Shown piece after piece: positions 17,354-25,712 of a DNA stretch of 64,000 nucleotides. The DNA lies in NCBI RefSeq assembly GCF_040372045.1, contig NZ_BAABWH010000002.1; one strand, 5' to 3'. Positions within the stretch are counted from its first letter, which is position 1; the number at the start of each line of letters is the position of its first letter. The translations under genes were made by a program, and so were the position numbers. The DNA is from Thalassolituus sp006212115 (lineage in GTDB: Bacteria > Pseudomonadota > Gammaproteobacteria > Pseudomonadales > Oceanobacteraceae). Below the pieces are notes generated by a model. The model was not told where the DNA came from and ran no database searches. It worked only from the letters and a program-made list of their open reading frames with translations.

Positions 17354-18976
17354 ATGTTATCTGTTATCCAACGGACGGTATTGCTGTTCGCGTGTGTTAT
17401 GTACTCTGTGGTGGCCGGGGCTGATGCATCGCCCGAAAAACCCAACACCGCGCTGCATGCAATTGCTCAAGAACTTATTGATGCAGGATTTCGTGAAAAG
17501 CAGGCGCTGACCGAGCGCCTCACCACGATTGAAGATCCGAATACCCTCAAATTTATGCAGGTAATGGTCGATGGCGATCTGTATTACCGCAAAGACGATC
17601 GCGTAATTTTGATTAATGGTGATGACGCCATTACCAGCTTTTTTACGGGCCAGGAAGTCGTACTGAAAAGTAAGCGCGATATAAAAAAGATCAGTGTTAA
17701 TAACAAACTGCGTATTGTTCTTCGAAGTGGTATTGCTCGATTGCAGGTTTTCTCAGATGACCCCAAGCAGCGTATTCAAGCCGCTGTTAACCTTCTTAAA
17801 TCTGCCGATGATCTTGATCCTGAAACCTTGGAACAGGCGCTGAGTACTGAAAAGAATACAGACGTAAATGAAGTTCTCTTGCTGGTAAAAGGCGTCCGCT
17901 TACTCGATGCCGATACCGAAGCTCAGCGTCTCGAAGGTGTTTCATTGTTATCGGGTTCCTTATACCCGGATGTGCGAGGCGCATTGGCGAACTTTCAACG
18001 CTCTGCCGAAGCAGATGGTCGTACGACTGAGTTACAGGCAGTGAACGAGGCCATCGAAAAAATTGAAAGCCTGTTAACACTCAATAGCGTTGCAGAAAAT
18101 TTGTATTTCGGCCTCGCACTGGGCGCCGTTCTTTTGCTGGCGGCAATTGGTCTTGCCATCACCTTCGGTGTGATGGGTGTTATTAATATGGCCCATGGTG
18201 AAATGATTATGCTGGGGGCTTACACCACGTATGTGGTGCAGCAATTAATGCCAGACCACATAGGTATGTCTCTCGTCGTCGCTATTCCGGCGGCCTTTTT
18301 GGTCAGTGGACTGGTCGGTATTGCGATTGAGCGGGGCGTGATTCGTCACTTGTACGGACGCCCTCTGGAAACACTGCTTGCGACCTTCGGTATCAGCCTC
18401 GTGTTGCAACAAGCTGTCCGTTCTGTATTCAGCCCGTTAAACCGTGAAGTCGCCACGCCTGACTGGATGGCGGGTACCTTTATGATTAACCCAGCGCTTG
18501 AGCTGACGTTTAATCGCTTGTACATCATTATTTTCAGCTTGCTGGTACTGGCACTTCTGGCACTCGTTTTAAAGCGAACGCTGTTTGGACTACAGATGCG
18601 TGCCGTCACCATGAACCGACCGATGGCCAGCTCAATGGGTATTCGCACCGGTTGGGTCGATGCTCTGACATTTGGACTCGGCTCAGGGATTGCTGGTATT
18701 GCTGGTGTGGCTTTATCTCAGTTGACCAATGTCGGCCCTAATATGGGTCAAGCCTACATTATCGATTCCTTTATGGTCGTTGTGTTCGGCGGTGTGGGTA
18801 ACCTCTGGGGTACTTTAGTCGGCGCCATGTCGTTAGGTGTTGTTAATAAACTACTGGAACCCTGGGCGGGCGCGGTCGTCGCTAAAATTCTCGTATTGAT
18901 ATTTATTATTCTGTTTATCCAGAAGCGTCCTCGCGGGTTGTTTGCCCTGAAAGGCCGTGCCGCGGATATGGGTTAA
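17354..18976 (+). CDS. urtB: Urea ABC transporter permease UrtB
   Basis: The 540-residue permease has a signal peptide and a long N-terminal periplasmic region (about residues 25-245), which is normal for UrtB. A LivH-type membrane domain follows. Recognisable parts are ITFGVMGVINMAHGEMIMLGAYT, ATFGISLVLQQ, MRAVTMNRPMASSMGI and VFGGVGNLWGTLVGA. It forms the channel with UrtC. It is 98 bases after urtA, beyond the hairpin, and is followed by urtC after 10 bases. Confidence 0.9.
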   Translation: MLSVIQRTVLLFACVMYSVVAGADASPEKPNTALHAIAQELIDAGFREKQALTERLTTIEDPNTLKFMQVMVDGDLYYRKDDRVILINGDDAITSFFTGQEVVLKSKRDIKKISVNNKLRIVLRSGIARLQVFSDDPKQRIQAAVNLLKSADDLDPETLEQALSTEKNTDVNEVLLLVKGVRLLDADTEAQRLEGVSLLSGSLYPDVRGALANFQRSAEADGRTTELQAVNEAIEKIESLLTLNSVAENLYFGLALGAVLLLAAIGLAITFGVMGVINMAHGEMIMLGAYTTYVVQQLMPDHIGMSLVVAIPAAFLVSGLVGIAIERGVIRHLYGRPLETLLATFGISLVLQQAVRSVFSPLNREVATPDWMAGTFMINPALELTFNRLYIIIFSLLVLALLALVLKRTLFGLQMRAVTMNRPMASSMGIRTGWVDALTFGLGSGIAGIAGVALSQLTNVGPNMGQAYIIDSFMVVVFGGVGNLWGTLVGAMSLGVVNKLLEPWAGAVVAKILVLIFIILFIQKRPRGLFALKGRAADMG

Positions 18977-18986
18977 GGAGCGCACT

Positions 18987-20159
18987 ATGAAACAAGAAAT
19001 AAAAGGCGGCCCTTTAACCCGGCTGATTATGAACGATGTTGCGGGGCGTCGAATGATGGCAGTCATCTTGGCGATTGCCGTGATCGTGCCTTTCTGCAAC
19101 CTTATGTTTCCGGAAGGCTCTGCTTTTCACGTCTCGACGTACACCATGACGCTACTTGGTAAGTATCTCTGCTATGCCCTGTTGGCGGTCGCGGTGGATC
19201 TGATCTGGGGATACTGCGGTATTCTCAGTCTGGGACATGGTGCTTTCTTTGCTCTGGGCGGGTATGCCATGGGCATGTATCTGATGCGTCAGATTGGCGA
19301 TCGCGGCGTATACGCCAACCCAGAACTTCCCGACTTTATGGTCTTTCTGAATTGGACGGAGTTGCCTTGGTACTGGTATGGCTTTGATCAGTTCTGGTTT
19401 GCCATGGTGATGGTGCTCGCAGCGCCGGGGATTCTTGCCTTTGTATTTGGCGCTCTGGCTTTCCGTTCACGCGTTACTGGTGTCTATCTCTCGATTATCA
19501 CACAGGCACTGACATACGCGCTGTTGTTGGCATTTTTCCGTAACGACATGGGATTCGGTGGTAACAACGGCCTGACAGACTTCAAAGATATCTTGGGCTT
19601 TGACCTGCAGGCGGACTCTACTCGTGCTGCGCTTTTCTTTGCGTCCGGCATTGCCTTGATACTCGGTTATTTAATCAGCCGATTTATTGTGACATCGAAG
19701 CTCGGAAGAGTGTTGGTCGCAATTCGTGATAGTGAATCACGTGCTCGCTTCTTGGGGTATCGGGTGGAGTGGTACAAGCTCTTTGTATTTGTAGTCTCTG
19801 CCATGCTCGCGGGCGTTGCCGGCGCCTTATATGTTCCTCAGGTCGGTATTATTAACCCCGGCGAATTTGCACCAATTAATTCGATCGAGATGATTATCTG
19901 GGTCGCAGTAGGCGGGCGTGGCACCTTATTTGGTGCCGTGATTGGCGCTGTACTGGTTAACTATGCGAAAACCTACTTCACCGGTGCTTTTGCTGAGCTT
20001 TGGTTATTTATGTTGGGTGGCTTGTTTGTTCTAACGACCTTGTATCTGCCAAAAGGCGTGGTCGGTTTATGGGCACAGATTAAAGATAAGTTTTTCTCCT
20101 CGGGCGGGGGCGGCCAGTCTGGTAAACCCGCCACGGATAATGCGGAGGGCAAAATATGA
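18987..20159 (+). CDS. urtC: Urea ABC transporter permease UrtC
   Basis: This 390-residue LivM-type permease has about ten hydrophobic helices. Family features include WGYCGILSLGHGAFFALGGYAMG, SIITQALTYALLLAFF, NNGLTDF and VAVGGRGTLFGAVIGA. I start at ATG 18987, 13 bases after the TAAGGAG that combines the urtB stop and the ribosome-binding site; a start at 18957 would overlap urtB. Its C-terminus ends in a Gly-rich tail, SSGGGGQSGK. Its last bases overlap the urtD start as ATGA. Confidence 0.92.
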   Translation: MKQEIKGGPLTRLIMNDVAGRRMMAVILAIAVIVPFCNLMFPEGSAFHVSTYTMTLLGKYLCYALLAVAVDLIWGYCGILSLGHGAFFALGGYAMGMYLMRQIGDRGVYANPELPDFMVFLNWTELPWYWYGFDQFWFAMVMVLAAPGILAFVFGALAFRSRVTGVYLSIITQALTYALLLAFFRNDMGFGGNNGLTDFKDILGFDLQADSTRAALFFASGIALILGYLISRFIVTSKLGRVLVAIRDSESRARFLGYRVEWYKLFVFVVSAMLAGVAGALYVPQVGIINPGEFAPINSIEMIIWVAVGGRGTLFGAVIGAVLVNYAKTYFTGAFAELWLFMLGGLFVLTTLYLPKGVVGLWAQIKDKFFSSGGGGQSGKPATDNAEGKI

Positions 20160-20923
20160 GCCTCGCAAAAACCAAACATATTGATCAACCCACTGTTCTG
20201 TATATGGACGGTGTAAGCGTCAGTTTTGATGGCTTTAAAGCACTGAACTCTCTTTCGTTATTTATTGAGCCGGGTGAAATGCGGGCGATCATTGGTCCTA
20301 ACGGTGCGGGTAAAACCACCATGATGGATGTGATCACAGGAAAGACCCGCCCTGATGAAGGCACCATTCTATTTAACGATCAGCACGACCTGACGCGTTT
20401 CGATGAAGCTCAGGTGGCGAACATGGGCGTAGGCCGAAAATTCCAGAAGCCCAGCGTGATTGAAAGCCTTACTGTATTCGAAAACCTGGAAATGTCATTG
20501 AAAGGTGGTCGTTCAGTCTGGCAGGCGCTGACGCACAAACTTACGAGTGCGAAGCAGGACAAAATAGATGAAATTCTATCCATGATCGACCTGAAAGATC
20601 GCCTTTATGAAGACGCTGGTAGCTTATCGCACGGTCAGAAGCAGTGGCTTGAGATCGGCATGTTGTTGGGGCAGGAGCCTGAACTGCTCTTGATTGATGA
20701 ACCTGCCGCCGGTATGACCGACGAAGAAACCATGAAAACCGCTGAGCTATTTAAAGAGCTTTCTAAAAAGCACTCGTTAATGGTTGTCGAGCACGATATG
20801 GATTTCATTGAAGCACTGGATTGCCGTGTGACGGTATTGCACGAGGGGTCTGTACTGGCGGAAGGCAGTCTTGCGAATGTGAAGAATAACCAGCAGGTTA
20901 TCGAAGTGTATCTGGGGCGCTGA
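20156..20923 (+). CDS. urtD: Urea ABC transporter ATPase UrtD
   Basis: The 255-residue ATPase has Walker A GPNGAGKTT, the branched-chain-type signature LSHGQKQWLEIG, Walker B LLLIDEPAAGM and the switch His in VVEHDMDF. LivG-type proteins like this pair with a LivF-type partner (UrtE) on the cytoplasmic face of UrtBC. The start overlaps the urtC stop by 4 bases, which implies translational coupling. Confidence 0.92.
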   Translation: MSLAKTKHIDQPTVLYMDGVSVSFDGFKALNSLSLFIEPGEMRAIIGPNGAGKTTMMDVITGKTRPDEGTILFNDQHDLTRFDEAQVANMGVGRKFQKPSVIESLTVFENLEMSLKGGRSVWQALTHKLTSAKQDKIDEILSMIDLKDRLYEDAGSLSHGQKQWLEIGMLLGQEPELLLIDEPAAGMTDEETMKTAELFKELSKKHSLMVVEHDMDFIEALDCRVTVLHEGSVLAEGSLANVKNNQQVIEVYLGR

Positions 20924-20924
20924 T

Positions 20925-21623
20925 ATGTTGAATGTAACGGATTTAAATGTGTCGTACGGCGCGAGTCAGGCGTTATATAACGTCAGCATGAAAGCCGACG
21001 TGGGCAAAGTTACCTGTGTGCTGGGGCGAAATGGTGTTGGTAAAACAACCCTGATGAAATCCCTAGCTGGGCATCTGGCACCCGGTTCCGGTGATATCGC
21101 CTGGGACGGAAACAGCATTATGAAATTAGCGCCATATGATCGTGCTAAACAAGGTATTGCGTTTGTGCCGCAGGGGCGGGATATCTTCCCGCAGCTGACG
21201 GTGGAAGAAAATCTACAGACGGCATTCTCCGCAGTACCGCGGGCACAGCGCTTTATCGACCCGGAAGTCTTTTCGCTTTTTCCTGTGTTGCAGCAGATGC
21301 TCAAACGTCGGGGCGGTGATCTCTCCGGTGGTCAGCAACAGCAACTGGCCATTGCTCGGGCACTGCTATTACGCCCGAAAATGCTGATTCTTGATGAACC
21401 GACCGAGGGGATTCAGCCATCCATCATCAAAGACATTGGTAGGGTGATTAAACTACTGCGTGATCGCGGTGATATGGCGATTGTGCTGGTTGAACAGTAC
21501 CTCGACTTTGCAAAAGAGCTTGCTGATGAATTTATTATTCTTGAGCGGGGGAGAGTGGTGAGTCAGGGGACGGGTGAGGAGCTTGAGCACTCTGAGGAAG
21601 CGAAGGAGCTTCTTGCTATTTAA
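20925..21623 (+). CDS. urtE: Urea ABC transporter ATPase UrtE
   Basis: This 232-residue ATPase has Walker A GRNGVGKTT, VPQGRDIFPQLTVEENL, signature LSGGQQQQLAIARALL, Walker B MLILDEPTEGIQPS and VEQYLDFA. It is the second nucleotide-binding subunit and the last gene of the operon. It starts 1 base after the urtD stop. No clear terminator follows; transcription would run into the inverted-repeat region downstream. Confidence 0.92.
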   Translation: MLNVTDLNVSYGASQALYNVSMKADVGKVTCVLGRNGVGKTTLMKSLAGHLAPGSGDIAWDGNSIMKLAPYDRAKQGIAFVPQGRDIFPQLTVEENLQTAFSAVPRAQRFIDPEVFSLFPVLQQMLKRRGGDLSGGQQQQLAIARALLLRPKMLILDEPTEGIQPSIIKDIGRVIKLLRDRGDMAIVLVEQYLDFAKELADEFIILERGRVVSQGTGEELEHSEEAKELLAI

Positions 21624-21628
21624 TTCTT

Positions 21629-21863
21629 TAGCCGCTGGCGCAGGCTGGCTTTTGTGGCTGCCGCCACTCCCTTGTTTTTCTTTCTGGGGGACCTTGTCCC
21701 CCGGCCCCCCTGCTTTGCGCTTTCTGGGCCGTGTTTCCTTCACAGAACTTGCGAACCCTCGCAACGGGCCAATGCAGCATCCCTGCTGCCAGGCCCTTGC
21801 CCGGCATCCATGCCGGGGCCATGCGGGCTTCTCCTCGTTCTGCTCGGCGGCCCCAGAGGCGCA
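21629..21863 (+). repeat. Left arm of a large imperfect inverted repeat
   Basis: This arm pairs with 22038-22282. Shared blocks, read on opposite strands, are TAGCCGCT, GGCTGGCTTTT, CTGCCG, GCGCTTTCTGGGCCGT, GGCTTCTCC and GGCCCCAGAGGCGCA. Inside it are small hairpins such as GGGGGACCTTGTCCCCC. The short open frames across it look spurious. Confidence 0.7.
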
Positions 21864-22037
21864 GATATTGAGTCGGCTATATCGAATTTTTAAACGTGTA
21901 TTGGTAAAGCCGTTAATGTCTGTGATGCGCAGTGCGCACCTTGCAGGTTAATCTGGCATTGCAGGGGTGCACTGCTCACCAACAGTTTTGCGGATTAATT
22001 AACGGACGTACTTAAAGTTATTTGTGCGGAATTACCA
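21864..22037. other. 174-base spacer between inverted-repeat arms
   Basis: No gene is seen. It is A+T richer than the arms and contains no recognisable promoter, RNA or transposase fragment. Confidence 0.4.
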
Positions 22038-22282
22038 TGCGCCTCTGGGGCCGCTGGGATTTACGCCAGCTTTGAAGGCAACGTGAGGCAGGATGCCGAG
22101 CGAGGCTCCATACGGGCATGGATGCCCGCCGGAGCCGTTTGCCGGAGAAGCCAGTAAATATCAGGAATACGGCCCAGAAAGCGCGAAGCAGGGGAGGGGC
22201 TGCCCGCCCGGGGATGCAATCCCCAAACAGGGCAATAGAACCCTGTCGGCAGTCAAAAAAAGCCAGCCCGCACTAGCGGCTA
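22038..22282 (-). repeat. Right arm of the large imperfect inverted repeat
   Basis: This is the inverted, diverged counterpart of 21629-21863 and begins with TGCGCCTCTGGGGCC. It has its own internal palindrome GGGCATGGATGCCC and a GGGGATGCAATCCCC hairpin. The pair looks like two copies of a roughly 240-bp dispersed intergenic repeat inserted in opposite directions. Confidence 0.7.
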
Positions 22283-22292
22283 CAAAACAAAA

Positions 22293-22314
22293 AAAGCGGC
22301 CATCAGGCCGCTTT
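22293..22314 (-). terminator. Terminator of ubiK
   Basis: Read on the minus strand, a perfect AAAGCGGCC/GGCCGCTTT stem with a 4-base loop is followed by a T run. It lies 18 bases after the ubiK stop. Confidence 0.9.
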
Positions 22315-22331
22315 ATCAAAGCATCAGCAGA

Positions 22332-22562
22332 TCACTCTGCTTCTAACTTAGCAACTCGCTCTTCCAGTTCCGCCAGTCGTGCACTGGTACGACGCAACAC
22401 TTCCGCCTGTACATCAAACTCTTCACGCGTCACCAGGTTAGCACTGGTGATAACACTCTGCAGTTGGGCTTGCAGGGCCAGCTTCAGGTCAGATGACAGG
22501 CTGGCAAACGGACTTTGCTGTAACAATTCTTCGATACGGTTTTTGATCATGTCGGCTTTCAT
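22332..22562 (-). CDS. ubiK: UbiK/BMFP-family ubiquinone biosynthesis accessory factor
   Basis: This 76-residue protein is an amphipathic N-terminal helix plus a C-terminal coiled coil (VLRRTSARLAELEERVAKLEAE), the arrangement of the YqiC/BMFP family. In Enterobacteria UbiK helps the late ubiquinone enzymes act at membranes. Size and the NRIEELL, LQAQLQSVI, NLVTREEFDVQAEVL segments are typical. A GGAGGTATCC ribosome-binding region precedes the ATG at 22560-22562. It has its own terminator, is divergent from torF, and is therefore a single-gene transcript. Confidence 0.9.
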   Translation of the reverse strand: MKADMIKNRIEELLQQSPFASLSSDLKLALQAQLQSVITSANLVTREEFDVQAEVLRRTSARLAELEERVAKLEAE

Positions 22563-22628
22563 GGGATACCTCCGGTCTATAGGTCGTTAGTGTACCAGAA
22601 AGGGGTTTAGCGAGGTGGCTATGGAATA

Positions 22629-22645
22629 TGCACCAATATTGCGCA
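22629..22645 (+). promoter_or_regulatory. NtrC-binding-site-like sequence before torF-glnK-amtB
   Basis: TGCACCAATATTGCGCA matches the 17-bp NtrC consensus at 15 positions by eye. It lies about 155-170 bases upstream of the predicted start. A second partial site (GTGCCATAAATGGGTGC) is near 22660-22680. Confidence 0.65.
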
Positions 22646-22772
22646 CGTAGCTGTTCGGGTGTGCCATAAATGGGTGCTTAAAACCCACTTATGCCCCATT
22701 TTGGAAGCGTCAACGATTGTAAAATTGACTAAAAATACCCTAAGCCTTTGATTTTTATAGGTATTGGCAAAG

Positions 22773-22789
22773 TTGGCATGCAGCCTGCT
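22773..22789 (+). promoter_or_regulatory. Sigma-54 promoter of torF-glnK-amtB
   Basis: TTGGCATGCAGCCTGCT has GG and GC exactly 10 bases apart and is close to the TGGCACG-N4-TTGCW consensus. It is about 100 bases upstream of the torF start. Confidence 0.75.
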
Positions 22790-22885
22790 TTATGGACATC
22801 ACAGAATGAAATCGGTGCGTTGCATCGGTGAACATAACTTAGAAAGATCAACAGCTAAAAAAAACTGTATATAGGAAAAAGAACG

Positions 22886-23548
22886 ATGAAAAAACTGACT
22901 AAAGCAATCGCTCTCGCTGGTGTTATGACTACAGGTCTGACTGGTGCTCAACTGGCTCAAGCTGACGTAGAAGTTTCTGCATCTGCAGCAGTTGCAAGCA
23001 TGTACCTGTGGCGTGGCCAGGATCTGGGTAATGGCGCTGCCGCTGTATCTGGTGACATTACGCTTTCTTCTGGTGGTGCTTACGCTGGTATGTGGACTTC
23101 TAGCGGTGATACTGCAGCTGGAAACGAATACGACCTTTACGTAGGTTACGGTGGCGAAGTTGAAGACTTCTCTTACGACCTGTCTGTTTGGACCTATGTA
23201 TACCCAGGTGATGACGAAGCTAACGGTGAAGGCAACACTTTTGATCTTTCTGAAGTGATCGCTTCTGTTGGCTACATGGGTGCTTCTTTCTCTTACTACT
23301 ACCCAGTATCAAGCAACCCAGACGACTACAGCTACCTGACTCTGGGCTACGGTATGGATGCATACAGCGCAACTATCGGTATGGCTATGGACGATGTTGA
23401 TGGTGGTTACACTCACCTTGACCTGAGCTACGCATACAACGATAACCTGGCTTTCACTGCCAGCAAGATCATCGACGAAGAAACTGAAGACAGCATGGAC
23501 GACGATCTGAAATTTGTTGTTTCTTACAGCCTGCCTATCGACATGTAA
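22886..23548 (+). CDS. TorF-family putative porin
   Basis: The 220-residue protein has a signal peptide ending near LAQA and a mature part with many alternating aromatic/polar strands. MYLWRGQDLGNG, SYDLSVWTYVYPG, FDLSEVIASVGY and ASFSYYYPVSSN are typical of the TorF/Gcw_chp family of outer-membrane barrels, whose transported substrate is unproven. The family is often encoded beside glnK-amtB, and here it shares a sigma-54/NtrC promoter with them. It may therefore help nitrogen compounds cross the outer membrane, but that is inference. Codon use is strongly biased, suggesting high expression. Confidence 0.82.
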   Translation: MKKLTKAIALAGVMTTGLTGAQLAQADVEVSASAAVASMYLWRGQDLGNGAAAVSGDITLSSGGAYAGMWTSSGDTAAGNEYDLYVGYGGEVEDFSYDLSVWTYVYPGDDEANGEGNTFDLSEVIASVGYMGASFSYYYPVSSNPDDYSYLTLGYGMDAYSATIGMAMDDVDGGYTHLDLSYAYNDNLAFTASKIIDEETEDSMDDDLKFVVSYSLPIDM

Positions 23549-23559
23549 AAAGCATACAA

Positions 23560-23583
23560 TAGCCCGTGCCCCCGCACGGGCTA
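23560..23583 (+). terminator. Hairpin between torF and glnK
   Basis: TAGCCCGTGC and GCACGGGCTA form a perfect 10-bp stem with a CCCC loop, but no T run follows. It is better read as a partial terminator or mRNA-stability hairpin than a full stop. Confidence 0.5.
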
Positions 23584-23619
23584 TCTGTAACCTTATCTAA
23601 ATTACGAAAGGGGTTTTCT

Positions 23620-23958
23620 ATGAAACTCATTACTGCTGTTGTTAAGCCGTTCAAGCTTGACGATGTTCGTGAATCGCTGTCTGAAATCGGCGTTCAGGGC
23701 ATCACAGTGACTGAAGTAAAAGGCTTCGGTCGCCAGAAAGGCCACACTGAACTGTACCGTGGCGCTGAATACGTGGTGGACTTCCTGCCTAAAGTAAAAA
23801 TTGAAGTAGCGGTTGCTGAAGACCTGACTGAAAAAGTTATCGAAGCAATCACCAAAGCTGCGAACACCGGCAAGATCGGCGACGGTAAAATTTTCGTCAC
23901 CAGCCTCGAGCAGGTTATTCGTATCCGTACTGGCGAAACTGGCGCAGACGCGCTGTAA
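23620..23958 (+). CDS. glnK: Nitrogen regulatory protein P-II
   Basis: The 112-residue trimeric signal protein senses ATP/ADP and 2-oxoglutarate and plugs AmtB when ammonium rises. The T-loop holds the uridylylation Tyr51 in RGAEYVVDFLPK. The B-loop TGKIGDGKIFV and C-terminal IRIRTGETG are intact. I start at ATG 23620 after a GAAAGGGG site. Its place directly before amtB marks it as GlnK rather than GlnB. Length equals the family standard. Confidence 0.95.
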   Translation: MKLITAVVKPFKLDDVRESLSEIGVQGITVTEVKGFGRQKGHTELYRGAEYVVDFLPKVKIEVAVAEDLTEKVIEAITKAANTGKIGDGKIFVTSLEQVIRIRTGETGADAL

Positions 23959-24002
23959 ACGCCTGACTTATACCTAACAGAGCCTGATGCGGGGGGCTTA
24001 TA

Positions 24003-25283
24003 ATGGAATCGAATCTTAATCATATTTTTGAACTTCAGTTCGCCATGGACACCTTTTACTTCCTGGTGTGTGGCGCGCTGGTAATGTGGATGGCAGCTGG
24101 TTTTGCCATGCTGGAAGCGGGTCTGGTCCGCTCCAAGAACACCACTGAAATCCTGACCAAGAACGTCGCTCTGTTCGCGATCTCTTGCACCATGTACCTG
24201 ATCTGCGGTTACCAGCTCATGTACGGTGGTGGTTACTTCCTGTCTGATATCACAACTGTTGCTGGTATGGATGACGCTGCAATTGCTGGCGTTCTGGCAG
24301 CATCTAAAGAATCTGGTTTCGGTGACATGGGCGAATACGCCGGTGCATCTGACTTCTTCTTCCAGGTTGTCTTCGTAGCAACTGCTATGTCAATCGTATC
24401 TGGTGCGGTTGCTGAGCGTATGAAGCTGTGGGCTTTCCTGGCATTCGCCGTTGTTATGACTGGTTTCATCTACCCAATGGAAGGTGCATGGACTTGGAAC
24501 GGTGACTCTGTATTCGGTCTGTATGAGCTGAGCTACTCTGACTACGCAGGTTCCGGTATTGTTCACATGGCAGGTGCTGCTGCAGCTCTGGCTGGTGTTC
24601 TGCTGCTGGGTGCTCGTAAAGGCAAATACGGTCCTAACGGTGAAGTTCGCGCTATTCCTGGTGCAAACCTGCCGCTGGCGACTCTGGGTATGTTCATTCT
24701 GTGGATGGGTTGGTTCGGCTTCAACGGTGGTTCTACTCTGAAACTGGGTGGTATTGCGGTTGCTAACGAAGTTGCTAACGTATTCCTGAACACTAATGCT
24801 GCTGCATCCGGCGGTCTGATCGCTGCTCTGATCACTGGCTACATCCTATTCCGTAAGGCTGACCTGACTATGGCTCTGAATGGTGCACTGGCTGGTCTGG
24901 TTGCGATCACTGCTGAGCCAGCTGATCCATCACCATTCCTTGCGACTCTGATCGGTGCTGCGGGTGGTGTTCTGGTTGTTCTGTCTATCCTGACCCTCGA
25001 CAAGCTGAAGATCGACGATCCAGTAGGTGCGATCTCTGTACACGGTGTAGTAGGTATCTGGGGTATCTTCGCAGTACTGCTGTCTGACGCTGACGCTACC
25101 TTTATGGGTCAGCTGGTTGGTACTCTGACTATCTTCGTCTGGGTATTTGTAACCTCTCTGATCGTGTGGGGCGTACTGAAGGCCATTATGGGTCTGCGTG
25201 TCAGCGAAGAGCAGGAATACGAAGGTGTTGATATTGCTGAGTGTGGTATGGAAGCGTACCCAGAGTTCACCAGCAAGTCATAA
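24003..25283 (+). CDS. amtB: Ammonium transporter
   Basis: This 426-residue channel has eleven membrane helices. The family features are AGFAMLEAGLVRSKN, the signature region YSGSGIVHMAG-like SDYAGSGIVHMAGAAAALAG with the first pore His, NGGSTL, and the second pore His in ISVHGVVGIWG. It moves ammonium across the inner membrane and is gated by GlnK, encoded 44 bases upstream. The gene ends with a strong terminator. There is no separate signal peptide; some homologues start with one. Confidence 0.95.
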   Translation: MESNLNHIFELQFAMDTFYFLVCGALVMWMAAGFAMLEAGLVRSKNTTEILTKNVALFAISCTMYLICGYQLMYGGGYFLSDITTVAGMDDAAIAGVLAASKESGFGDMGEYAGASDFFFQVVFVATAMSIVSGAVAERMKLWAFLAFAVVMTGFIYPMEGAWTWNGDSVFGLYELSYSDYAGSGIVHMAGAAAALAGVLLLGARKGKYGPNGEVRAIPGANLPLATLGMFILWMGWFGFNGGSTLKLGGIAVANEVANVFLNTNAAASGGLIAALITGYILFRKADLTMALNGALAGLVAITAEPADPSPFLATLIGAAGGVLVVLSILTLDKLKIDDPVGAISVHGVVGIWGIFAVLLSDADATFMGQLVGTLTIFVWVFVTSLIVWGVLKAIMGLRVSEEQEYEGVDIAECGMEAYPEFTSKS

Positions 25284-25313
25284 GGAAACCTTTTCGGGCA
25301 AGGATGCTCAGAG

Positions 25314-25341
25314 AAAAACCGGCCAGCTGGCCGGTTTTTTT
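25314..25341 (+). terminator. Rho-independent terminator of amtB
   Basis: AAAAACCGGCC and GGCCGGTTTTT form a perfect 11-bp stem with an AGCT loop and a T run. Confidence 0.93.
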
Positions 25342-25351
25342 GTGTCTGTAA

Positions 25352-25403
25352 TTATCTGTGGGAGTTATCTGTGGGAGTTATCTGTGGGAGTTATCTGTGG
25401 GAG
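25352..25403. repeat. Four tandem copies of a 13-bp unit
   Basis: TTATCTGTGGGAG is repeated four times without change. The unit matches the leading edge of the adjacent REP-like element (ATCTGTAGGAG before the second copy), so it looks like slippage at the edge of that element. Confidence 0.85.
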
Positions 25404-25431
25404 TGAATCAGCCGAAGGCTATTCGCGATTA
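25401..25431. repeat. REP-like element, copy 1
   Basis: This 31-bp block contains GAATCAGCCGAAGGCTATTC, which can fold as a bulged hairpin. It is repeated exactly at 25541-25571, and in diverged inverted form at 31096-31135. It resembles the GTAGGAG...CGCGA family of repetitive extragenic palindromes in pseudomonads. Confidence 0.75.
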
Positions 25432-25540
25432 ACGTAGCCGCAAAAATCATCGCCATTAGCCAGGCAAGCTGGCTGAATAGCTCCTACAAAATCAACCCAC
25501 CATCTCATGTAGTAGTGGGTCAGCCTGTAATAATCTGTAG

Positions 25541-25571
25541 GAGTGAATCAGCCGAAGGCTATTCGCGATTA
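25541..25571. repeat. REP-like element, copy 2
   Basis: It is identical to 25401-25431 over 31 bp. Similarity continues downstream (TTAGCCGCAA...CATCGC in both), so the two are units of a roughly 140-bp tandem arrangement. A third, partial copy (GGAGTGAATCAGCCTGAATG) follows at 25596-25615. Confidence 0.75.
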
Positions 25572-25672
25572 CCTTAGCCGCAACAACCATCGCAGGGAGT
25601 GAATCAGCCTGAATGCATTCCCTGGTTAATAAAAATGCCGAGTTTGGCTGATGATAAAATTCAGGCAATAAA

Positions 25673-25694
25673 AAAGCAGCCGGTTGGCTGCTTT
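25673..25694 (-). terminator. Terminator of the 58-residue gene
   Basis: AAAGCAGCC/GGCTGCTTT form a perfect 9-bp stem with a GGTT loop. On the minus strand a T run follows. It lies 18 bases after the stop codon of the small gene. Confidence 0.85.
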
Positions 25695-25712
25695 CTTATT
25701 TATACGGAAGAC

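Noticed and set aside
21574..21951. Open frames across the end of urtE and the left repeat arm.
   Set aside because: They are overlapping frames in repeat DNA with low-complexity Pro/Cys/Leu products and no recognisable domain.
21629..22282. An insertion sequence or transposon.
   Set aside because: No transposase or fragment was found, the arms are unequal and diverged, and no flanking target duplication is obvious.
22093..22590. A 165-residue open frame on the plus strand.
   Set aside because: It spans the right arm of the inverted repeat and then the antisense of ubiK, which has its own start, terminator and family match.
25352..25615. A short CRISPR array.
   Set aside because: The 13-bp units are directly adjacent with no spacers, and the 31-bp repeats are only two and palindromic with conserved flanks. 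No cas gene is present.
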